Below are positions 12,503 to 19,041 of a DNA stretch of 19,041 nt, one piece after another (the stretch's first letter is position 1; each line of letters starts with the position of its first letter). This DNA is from Baffinella frigidus (taxonomy: Eukaryota > Cryptophyceae > Cryptomonadales > Baffinellaceae): positions 777,284-796,324 of the forward strand of contig MU646336.1 of assembly GCA_026770585.1 (NCBI GenBank), written 5' to 3'. Below the pieces are notes generated by a model, which had not been told where the DNA came from, made no database searches, and was given only the letters and a program-made list of their open reading frames with translations. The translations under genes and the position numbers were made by a program.

Positions 12503-13817
12503 GTGAGGAGTTACCTCGCTTCAGTCGAGGAGAGCACTGTGCGCTAGGGTTATAAGCAGAGGCGTCGCGTGGGATGCTGTCTGACCCGCACGAATCTGGG
12601 TGTGTCTTGGCAGGGCACCGTGAAGGAGACGATGAAGAAGTTCTGGTCCACCAAGGACGCCGGCCAGAAGCCCTTCACCTACCAGGCACGTTCCGCAGTC
12701 TTCTCTCGTCACACGTTGTGGATGCATCACTGATGAAGGGAAATGCTCAATGCAGCGCCCAATCCCGACAAGCTGTGCGCGAATGCTGTTCTCACCCGTG
12801 ATTCTTGCAGGCTGGCGTCGGCGGCGTGATCACCGGGTGGGACCAGGGGTGCCTCGGCATGTCTCTCGTGAGATCCCCTGCCACGACCCCTTCCCGAGCA
12901 CGCCCCCGCGGGGGTAGCATCCGCGGCAGCGAGCGCTCGTCTCGAAACGTGCGCGTGCAGGGTGTGGGGTTCAGGATGAAAGTTGAAGGGTGCAGGGTAC
13001 AGGGTGTAGGGTGTGGGGTGTAGGGTGCAGGGTGTAGGGAGTAGGGAGTAGGGTTAGGTAGCAGAGCTTCAGCTGTGCACTGAGTTTGACCGCACGCGCC
13101 ACTCACATGCAGAATCACGTTCATTTGCAACTCAGCTCGTACGTTGAAAAAAACATGAAATACACCCTATGATCGGTGCCTGCAGGGTGAGGTCCGGCGG
13201 CTCGACATCCCGGCCGACGAGGGCTACGGTGCGAATGGCTTCCCCGCGTGGGGCATCCCCGCCAACGGCGGCCTCCTCTTTGAGATCGAGGTGCGAGCGA
13301 GAGCCCCCCGCCCCTGCCCTCCACTGTGAAAACCCCTCACGTGAACGATCCATAGGACCCTACGGTAGGCCATTCGTAGGGGCATAGGGTTGTTCCTACT
13401 GATATTATAACCGTGGTGGCTGCGCCACCAAGAATCCCTGCGTAGCCCGCTGTGTGGGTACAGAGGTTACCAGACCATCAACCACCCTGTGGGCCTACGG
13501 ATCGCCTATTCTTTGGACGCCAGGGAACAACTAGGGACGGCGGGCGTCCTTGTCAGCGATATCATATCCCTCAAGTGGCGAGGAGGCTCCTACGCCCTAC
13601 GGTAGGGCCCTAGGACCTGCTTAGGACCTCTTGGCCGTCAAAATTGACTGTCTGGCCACTTAAGGGATGCTTCCGATGCTCAAGCGGGTCTGCGCGTTTC
13701 GCTGTAATTTTCATGGGTGTGCTGCCGGAACAGGCTGAAGCGTGTACATAGGGGGTGTGACGTGCGCTGATTCCGTCGCGTTTCCCTCTCGTGTGCCAGA
13801 TCCTGGAGATCAAGTAG
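12404..13817 (+). CDS. FKBP-type peptidyl-prolyl cis-trans isomerase, five exons, complete
   Basis: This gene encodes a single-domain FK506-binding rotamase of 116 residues that catalyses cis-trans isomerisation of Xaa-Pro bonds. Exons are 12404-12502, 12614-12685, 12811-12867, 13186-13290 and 13800-13817, all in phase 0. The text runs TVTVHATGTVKETMKKFWST, PFTYQAGVGGVITGWDQG, then GEVRRLDIPADEGYGANGFP and ending ILEIK. V63, I64, W67, Y90 and F108 correspond to pocket residues V55, I56, W59, Y82 and F99 of FKBP12. The FWSTKD/HATG variant is the small cytosolic type seen in protists. There is no signal peptide. Intron 2 appears to use a GC donor (CAG|GCACGT). Introns 1-4 are 111, 125, 318 and 509 bp; intron 3 holds GTGTAGG repeats and intron 4 an inverted-repeat element. 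Confidence 0.9.
12614..12685 (+). CDS. FKBP exon 2 (GC donor)
   Basis: 24 codons, acceptor GGCAG|GGCACC, reading GTVKETMKKFWSTKDAGQKP then FTYQ. The only in-frame donor is GC (CAG|GCACGT). A GT four bases later would break the frame. Confidence 0.88.
12811..12867 (+). CDS. FKBP exon 3
   Basis: 19 codons AGVGGVITGWDQGCLGMSL; acceptor TTGCAG, donor CTC|GTGAGA. Carries the VI..W binding-pocket motif. Confidence 0.9.
12955..13055. repeat. Telomere-like GTGTAGG array in FKBP intron 3
   Basis: GGGTGTAGGGTGTGG-type units. It shows that the repeat also invades introns of a plus-strand gene while staying G-rich on plus. Confidence 0.85.
13186..13290 (+). CDS. FKBP exon 4
   Basis: 35 codons with DIPADEGYGANGFPAWGIP and LLFEIE; acceptor CTGCAG|GGTGAG, donor GAG|GTGCGA. 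Confidence 0.9.
13354..13614. repeat. Inverted-repeat element in FKBP intron 4
   Basis: Ends AGGACCCTACGGTAGGCC and AGGGCCCTACCGTAGGGC (inverted). Related CTACGGTAG and CCGTAGGG phrases occur at 6096-6122 and 6543-6570. Probably a short element family. Confidence 0.42.
13800..13817 (+). CDS. FKBP exon 5 and stop
   Basis: An 18-bp terminal coding exon, ILEIK then TAG, after acceptor GTGCCAG. It gives the standard FKBP C-terminus. Confidence 0.82.
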   Translation: MLEIK

Positions 13818-13936
13818 AGCTGCGGCGAAGTGATGACGGAGTCCAGGACGGGCCCGCCTCGGGGTGTGAGGCCCTGTGTGGCCACACGCTGTACACAGTT
13901 GTGCGTGGCCTTGTGTTCCTCGGCGCAGTGGCGTCT

Positions 13937-14059
13937 CTGTGAGGACGGGCCCCAGGACGGGCCCGCCTCAGGCGGAGGAAGAAGCCTAATGCCTACATAA
14001 ATGACTTTTGACGTGACTCTCCGCCCGAGGCGGGCCCGTCCTAGGGTCCGTCCTCACAG
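13937..14059. mobile_element. MITE with 41-bp inverted repeats
   Basis: Arms 13937-13977 and 14019-14059 match at about 38 of 41 bases (CTGTGAGGACGG..CC..AGG, then ACGGGCCCGCCTC). GTCTCT lies on both sides as a likely target duplication. A fragment (CCAGGACGGGCCCGCCTCGG) recurs at 13842-13861 just after the FKBP stop. Confidence 0.72.
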
Positions 14060-14125
14060 TCTCTTTCTCTCGTCCCAACTGCGGTGATGCGGGGGCGGGT
14101 GTGCGACATTCGATGGGTGGTGAAT

Positions 14126-14220
14126 GTGAGCCTCGGTCGGACAGGTGACGAGCCTCGGTGGTTGACTGATGAACGGTATCTTTGGTTCCGCTTGTGTGTG
14201 GGCCTTGGCCTGCGCGGCCT
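14126..14220 (+). repeat. Inverted duplicate, left copy
   Basis: GTGAGCCTCGGTCGGACAGG through GCGCGGCCT matches 15437-15532 on the opposite strand. The first 45 bases, before an ATG, are almost identical; the part after the ATG is more diverged. Confidence 0.75.
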
Positions 14221-14351
14221 CTCTCCTCTCAGCGCAGGTCACCTCGACGGGCTGCCACGATTCTGCCGCCACACATCTCATGCGATCTCCTCCAGGGGTA
14301 CCTCGCTCATCAGAAACTGCCCTCTCCCCTAGGAAAAACTCTTCTAAGTGA
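14169..14351 (+). CDS. Small ORF with signal-peptide-like start (unrecognised)
   Basis: 60 residues, MNGIFGSACVWALACAASLL then SAQVTSTG. The N-terminus is hydrophobic with a plausible cut after SAQ. The rest is unremarkable. The 5' half lies in a segment duplicated in inverted orientation at 15437-15532, where the frame has diverged. It may be a first exon (GCGCAG|GTCACC could be a donor), a remnant, or chance. Confidence 0.25.
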   Translation: MNGIFGSACVWALACAASLLSAQVTSTGCHDSAATHLMRSPPGVPRSSETALSPRKNSSK

Positions 14352-14434
14352 ATCTACTCTGGAGGCCTATGTGAATCTTCTTTGAAGTTCTCGTGTTGCG
14401 TCCGTAGGTGCCTTTGAAGCCTAGATACCCACAG

Positions 14435-15345
14435 GGTTTATGGTTTAGGGTTAGTGTTCAGGGCTTAGGGTTTAGGGTTTAGGGTTGAAGGTTCGGGATT
14501 TAGGATTTATGATGCAGGGTCTGAGGTTGAGGGTTGAGGGTTGAGGGTTGAGGGTTCAAAGTTCTGGTTTCTGGATTTGGGTTTGAGGGTTCAAGGTTTA
14601 AGGTTTAGGGTTCAAGGTTGAGGATTTAGCATTGAGGGTTTAGTGTTGACGGTTTGGGGTTTAGGGGTTTGGGGATGGCTTTGGTTTGAGGATTTAGGGT
14701 TTGGGGTGTAAGGTTAAGGGTTTTGGGTTAGGGGTAAGGGTTTAGAGTTCGGGAATCAGGGTTTAGAGTAAGGTTCGGGGTTTTGGGTGCAGGGTGGTGT
14801 TGTTGGGTGTAGGGTGTAGGATTTGGGATTGAGGGTTTCAGGGTTGAGGGTGTAGGATTTAGGGTTGAGGGGTAAGGGTTCAGAGTTCAGTGATGAGGGC
14901 TTCAGGTTAAGGATGAAGGGTTGAGGGTTAAGGGTTGGTTTGGGGTTCAGGGGGCAATTTTGAGGATTTGGGGTTTAGTGCTCAAGGTTTGAGGTATCGG
15001 GTAGAGGATTCAGGTTCCTCCTGGTTCCTAGATCCCGCTCGGGCGGGACCGAAAGTGGACACTTGGTCTAAAGAGGACGTGACTTGTGTAAAGTCGCTCC
15101 GGCTATCTCTACTAGGGGAAATATCCCCAGAGGGTTTAGGGTTTAGGATTTATGTTTTGGGGTTGAGGGTTTGTTTTGTAGGGTTCTGGGTTGATGGTTT
15201 AGGGTTTATGGTTTGGGGTTTACGCTTTACAGTTCAAGGTGCAGGGTTCAAGGTTGACGGTTTGGAGATGGTTCAGGGTGCAGAGTTCAGAGTTCAGGGT
15301 TCATTTAGGTTTTAGGGTTGATCATTCAGGGTTTAGAATTTATGC
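14435..15345. repeat. Degenerate telomere-like DNA
   Basis: Mixed TTTAGGG, TTGAGGG, TTCAGGG and related heptamers, no gene. A 110-bp unique island at about 15015-15130 (TTCCTAGATCCCGCTCGGGC onward) has no recognised content. Confidence 0.88.
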
Positions 15346-15371
15346 CCGCCGTTTTTTCTGCCATCCGTTGA

Positions 15372-15400
15372 TCGTTCCGGGGAACAGAGCCCCGGAACGA
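15372..15400. repeat. Perfect 11-bp hairpin
   Basis: TCGTTCCGGGG, loop AACAGAG, then CCCCGGAACGA. It sits in a 190-bp unique island between telomere-like blocks. Confidence 0.7.
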
Positions 15401-15436
15401 CCTTCGCTACCAGATGAGACCCCGCTTAGGAGGGGC

Positions 15437-15532
15437 GAGGCCGCGCCGGCCAAGGCCCGACACACAAGCGAGAGAGAACTTACCTTCATTAGTCAACCAT
15501 CGAGGCTCATCACCTGTCCGACCGAGGCTCAC
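15437..15532 (-). repeat. Inverted duplicate, right copy
   Basis: Minus strand counterpart of 14126-14220. After the shared leader it reads ATGAAG|GTAAGTTC, which resembles a first codon pair with a consensus 5' splice site. Confidence 0.7.
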
Positions 15533-16556
15533 AATTTAGGGTTTAGGGTTCACGGTTTAAAGTATCGGGTTGAGGGTTTAGGATTTAGGGTTTAGGGTTT
15601 AAGGTTTAGGACTTGGGGTTGAGGTTCAGGGTTTATGGTTTATGGTTTATGGTTTAGGGTTTAGGGTTTAGGGTTTACGGTTCAGGGTTCAGGGTTCAGG
15701 GTCGACGGTTTGGGGTTCAGGGTTTAGGGTTCAGGGTTCAGAGTTCAGGGTTCAGGGTTCAGGGTTTAGTGTGTGGGATTTAGGGTTTAGGGTTTAAGGT
15801 TTAGGGTTTAGGAATGGGGTTTAGGGTTCAGGTTTTGGGGGTTAGGGTTTAGGGTTAGGTTTAGGATTTAGGTTTTAGGGTTCAGGGTTGAGGGTTGAGG
15901 GTTGAGGGTTGAGGGTTTGGTGATTAGTGTTGGGTGTTCAGTGTTCAGTGTTCAGTGTTCAGTGTTCAGTGTTCAGTGTTCAGTGTTCAGTGTTCAGTGT
16001 TGACTGATGACTGCAGGGTAGAGGGTTCAGCGTTTAGGGTTTCGGTTTTAGGGTTCAGTATTCAAGGCTTAGGGTTTAACGGGCAAAGTTTAGGTTTTGG
16101 TATATGGTTTATTTTCTATCTTCTAGGGTTCAGGGTTGAGGGTTTAGGTTGTAGTGTCAAGTGATTGTTGGATTAGGGTTTATGGTTTAGGCTTTATGGA
16201 TTAGGGTTTGAATTTCAGGGTCGAAGGTTCAGGATTTGGTGTTTGCTATTCAGTCTCTCGTGTTTTGTTTCAAGTGTTTAGTGCCAGGTGTTGAGTATAT
16301 AGTGTTTAGGGTTTAGAATGTAGGGGTGTATGGTGTTTATGGCTTGGGTTTCAGGTTAAGGATTGAGGGTTTAGGTGTAGGGTTTTTGTTTTAGGGTTTG
16401 AGGTTTAGGGTTTAGGGTTTAGGGTTCAGGGTTCGGGGTTTAGGGTTTAGGGTTTAGGGTTTATGGTTCAGGGATCAGGGTTCAAGGTTCAGGGTGTGGG
16501 CATTAGGTTTTTTTGGTTTAGTATCTAGTGTTAAGGGTTTGGGGTTTAGGGGTTCG
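15533..16556. repeat. Degenerate telomere-like DNA, about 1 kb
   Basis: TTTAGGG/TTCAGGG/TTGAGGG units; 15938-15998 is a homogeneous TTCAGTG run of about nine units. No gene seen. Confidence 0.9.
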
Positions 16557-16565
16557 CGGTATAAT

Positions 16566-16775
16566 AGTGTGGCCGACGAGTACCAACGACGGCCCCCGAT
16601 CAGTTTTAAAGCACCAGCGAAGGCTACCGGTCAGGTTCTCAAACCATTAAACTGGCAGTTGGGGCCAGTTTGATTGTTTCAAAAATGCAGCACAAACCCA
16701 CACACCGCCCAGATCAGAGTTTAACAAAAAACTGGTACTTATGAGACTGCCTGATGGGCTCTCGTCGGCCACACT
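16566..16775. mobile_element. MITE with 15-bp terminal inverted repeats
   Basis: 210 bp with perfect ends AGTGTGGCCGACGAG. GCGGT lies just outside the right end and five bases outside the left. The sequence is unlike the surrounding telomere-like DNA. No coding capacity. Confidence 0.72.
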
Positions 16776-16789
16776 GCGGTTTCGGGCTT

Positions 16790-17130
16790 AAGGTCAAGGC
16801 GTTGGGGTTCAGGTTTTAGGGTTTAGGGGTTAGTGTTTCGTGGTTGTAGGGTTTAGGGGTAAGTGTTAAGGGTTTAGGGTTTAGGGTTTAGGTTTTAGGG
16901 TTTAGGGTGTAAGGTGTGGGGTGTAGGGTGTAGGGTGTAGGGTGTAGGGTTTAGGGTCTAGGTTTTAGGGTTTAGGGTTTAGGGTTTAGGGTTTAGGGTT
17001 CAGCGTTCAGGGTATAGGGTTTAGGGTTTGGGGTTCAGGGTTGCACGGGTTTAGAGTTTAAGGTTTAGGGTGTAGGGTTCAGGGTTCAGGGTTTCGGGTT
17101 TAGGGGTTAATGTTGAGGGTTTAGGGTTTA
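16790..17130. repeat. Degenerate telomere-like DNA
   Basis: TTTAGGG and GTGTAGG units, the last large block in the window, ending at a short GAGAGA run. No gene seen. Confidence 0.9.
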
Positions 17131-17374
17131 AAGCGAGAGAGAGAGAAAGCCACTTGATTGATCATACGCCAGACCATAAACCTTTCATGACCTCTGGTGA
17201 AGCTTGACGCTGGCGTGCCTTCATGCCTGCATGCCCTGAGCGGGACACTGTCCCGAGAAACCCGAGGGTTTGGCGTGGGGATTCACGCATTGAAGCCCTA
17301 AAGGGTGCCCGTTATAGTTCCTTTAGGTTCTTCGAGCTCACAACATAGGCGGACCTTTAGGACACCGGAACTTG

Positions 17375-17453
17375 TTCATATATGAAGTCAAGAACCTTCA
17401 TATACGAAAATACTTACTTCATATATGAAATTAAGAATCTTCATATATGAAAA
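17375..17453. repeat. TTCATATATGAA tandem palindromes
   Basis: Four units of about 20-22 bp, each with the palindrome TTCATATATGAA (one with TATACG), spaced by AAGAACC-type linkers. Very AT-rich compared with its surroundings. Confidence 0.82.
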
Positions 17454-17580
17454 TCTCACACTTTTGACCATCAACTATACAGAGGAATTTTCCGGTCTAG
17501 AAATTGGGCATTCCGTGGTTCACGGGCATTCAGAAGCAAGCTCCATCCATCTCAACGGCCGTGTGTAACACGCAGGTACC

Positions 17581-17886
17581 TCCCTCGATTCTCCGAGTGC
17601 CGGTAGCTAGGGGTGCCGACCACGCGGCGTGGGGCATAAGGACCGGGAGCATTTCAACCGTAGAGCATGACGCGCTGATTATCTCAGCTGCTGTGGGCGG
17701 AATACGCATCTAGAGTCCGTTGAACAGACGGCAGGGGTTGGTCCCTCTCTCGTTTCTCCGAGTGCCTGTAGCTAGGGGTGCCGACCACGCGGCGTAGAGC
17801 GTAAGGACCGGGGGCATTTCAGCCTTCATGCGCTGATCTCTCAGGTGTTGTGGGCGGAATATGCATCTAGAGTAGGTGGGACAGAC
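17581..17886. repeat. Tandem direct repeat of about 160 bp, two copies
   Basis: Copies 17581-17728 and 17742-17886 share TAGGGGTGCCGACCACGCGG, GTGGGCGGAATA and GCATCTAGAGT, about 85% alike by eye. No clear coding in either strand. Confidence 0.8.
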
Positions 17887-18440
17887 TGCATCACCGCATG
17901 TGGTGCAGTGCGATGAGAAGACGTCGGGGCCAAGGAGTGTGGTGCTTTGGGATATGGGTTGTGATGGAGATTGCTTCGATGCATATCCAGTTCCAGATTC
18001 TGAATCTGGAACTGGATATGCATCTGTACATCTTCATTTTCGACCACCGCACGCAGCCGAACCTGTCTGGCTAAGCGGATGATGTGTTCCCACAATCGGC
18101 GGATATTTTGTTGCGAACACTGCACCCGGCTGAGCATCCCGTCCAGGCAGCAGGTGTCGGATATCAAGGCCTTGATATCACAGATGGTGCGGACCGCCTC
18201 AGTGACAGACATCCTCCGCGTGGTCTGGCTTTTCCTCATCTGGCTTCGGTGGCGTATCCTCGCCTGGATCTGGTAACGCCTCACCTGCAGCCCACCACCG
18301 CGCCCAACGTGTCTGCTTCTGGCGTTCAGTGGCTTCAGGTCACATGCTCGCCCGAGAGAACCGCCAGAGTGACCGTGCACGTGGCTTCGGGTGACAGGTT
18401 TGTGCCAGACTCTGTCGAGAGATGTGCCTGGAACGCTCAC
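17841..18440 (-). CDS. Open frame of 199 codons, unrecognised
   Basis: The middle (MSVTEAVRTICDIKALISDT through NIRRLWEHIIRLARQVRLRA) reads like helical protein with few low-complexity runs, but I recognise no family. The frame crosses a 47-bp palindrome (giving the symmetric-looking IQFQIQNLELDMH) and a 20-bp palindrome, and another long frame runs on the opposite strand. Treat as doubtful. Confidence 0.25.
   Translation of the reverse strand: MSVPGTSLDRVWHKPVTRSHVHGHSGGSLGRACDLKPLNARSRHVGRGGGLQVRRYQIQARIRHRSQMRKSQTTRRMSVTEAVRTICDIKALISDTCCLDGMLSRVQCSQQNIRRLWEHIIRLARQVRLRAVVENEDVQMHIQFQIQNLELDMHRSNLHHNPYPKAPHSLAPTSSHRTAPHAVMQSVPPTLDAYSAHNT
17978..18024. repeat. 47-bp near-perfect palindrome
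   Basis: Two 23-bp arms (left GATGCATATCCAGTTCCAGA and on, right its exact complement) around a single T. It could form a very stable cruciform or RNA hairpin. Confidence 0.92.
18160..18179. repeat. Perfect 20-bp palindrome
   Basis: GATATCAAGGCCTTGATATC, fully self-complementary with no loop. Confidence 0.92.
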
Positions 18441-18594
18441 AGGATTTCCGAGGCGGAGTGGTATGGCATTCCCAACCCGCAGGTTTGGTCCCCACCAGCA
18501 TCCCCAACCGAGAGGTGTGCTTCCGCCACAATGTTAGCGTCTGTTCCCGCTGAAACACATCCCGCGGTCCGTAGCGGGCGCAACTGGGGAGACC

Positions 18595-18732
18595 TAGCTC
18601 TCGCTCAGTCGATTTGGGCTCACCAATTTGGTGAGCCCGGGCTCTTTCTCGCTCCAGGGCTGACAGATTTGTACGGTGCACCCTGGATATCAACTTCAGA
18701 ATAGTCCGCCAACCCGAGTGAGGCAGAGTTAG
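18595..18732. mobile_element. Introner-like element, copy D
   Basis: 138 bp with ends TAGCTCTCGCTCAG and CTAACTCTGCCTCAC (inverted). It contains the small palindrome GGGCTCACCAATTTGGTGAGCCC-type hairpin shared with copies A and C. Flanks GGAGACC and GAAGACG match at 5 of 7 bases. No gene around it is certain. Confidence 0.66.
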
Positions 18733-19041
18733 AAGACGGCCACACCACCTGTGCCTGCGCATCCGAGATTCTGCCAAGTCCTTTTCGCCCCACGCATAAC
18801 CATCACTGCACTGTGTTCTAACCGAAACCTGGTTTCTGGTGATTCACGTTTCGGTTGGTTGACATCCAACCAGGGTTCCTCCCTTACCAGGGTCCCTAAA
18901 CCCTACACCTGGACAGCACGAGGACGTCTGCTTCGAGAAGACGGGCTGCGAGCTAGGTGGGGGCGTGTGGTGCTTCGGAATGCTGGTGCGGCCTGGCTCA
19001 GGGCCGCGTCGGTCATTTTGGTCTGCTTCGGCTGCTGATGC
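18733..19041. other. No gene recognised at right edge
   Basis: An open plus-strand frame exists but shows no family, splice or signal features; short GGTTTCTG/GGTTGG repeats only. Confidence 0.4.

Noticed and set aside
14435-17130. A true chromosome end
   Set aside because: Units are highly degenerate and interrupted by MITEs and unique islands, and sequence continues on both sides; interstitial repeats.
18084-18704. 206-codon plus-strand open frame
   Set aside because: Runs through a palindrome and into introner-like copy D, with no recognisable domain; frame likely open by composition.
1-19041. tRNA or rRNA genes
   Set aside because: I saw no cloverleaf with anticodon loop and T-loop consensus, nor rRNA-like stretches; a covariance-model scan would be needed to exclude them fully.

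Overview
The window looks like nuclear DNA of a eukaryotic alga or protist. The genes are split by spliceosomal introns, one protein has a secretory signal peptide, non-coding DNA is full of degenerate plant/algal-type telomere-like heptamers (TTTAGGG and variants such as TTGAGGG, GTGTAGG, TTCAGGG), and there are many small inverted-repeat elements. Repeat-rich, intron-rich genomes such as cryptophytes fit this picture, but I cannot name the organism from sequence alone.

Layout. (1) 563-11940, minus strand: one very large, finely split gene for an a-b-b'-a' protein disulfide isomerase (PDI). Reading the minus strand from 11940 downward I can chain 16 exons (657, 32, 133, 115, 111, 92, 89, 82, 119, 59, 47, 105, 60, 63, 90 and 93 bp). 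All introns are GT-AG and the phases match at every junction. This gives about 649 codons without a stop, so the 3' end is not seen and probably lies beyond position 1. The first redox site is CAHC and the second CGHC. Where most PDIs have a short acidic tail, three further exons encode charged helices ending in a UVR-like motif. (2) 11941-12403: a 463-bp region between two divergent start codons. (3) 12404-13817, plus strand: a complete five-exon FKBP-type prolyl isomerase gene of 116 residues. PDI and FKBP are both folding catalysts, the first in the secretory pathway and the second predicted cytosolic. (4) 13820-19041: mostly repeats: inverted-repeat elements, about 2.6 kb of degenerate telomere-like DNA, tandem repeats, strong palindromes, and a few weak ORFs.

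Two features stand out. First, most small PDI exons have one to five decaying partial copies ("exon echoes") close by in the same orientation, often with a splice site and some intron flank, as if short segments of the gene had been repeatedly duplicated in tandem. Second, a family of about 135-bp elements with TAGCTCTG-like ends behaves like introners. One copy has a perfect 7-bp target duplication (GGATACC) placed so that splicing would restore the target sequence, and another copy forms the 5' splice site of PDI intron 1.

All splice sites were assigned by eye from reading frame, GT/AG and family similarity. No alignment or transcript data were available.
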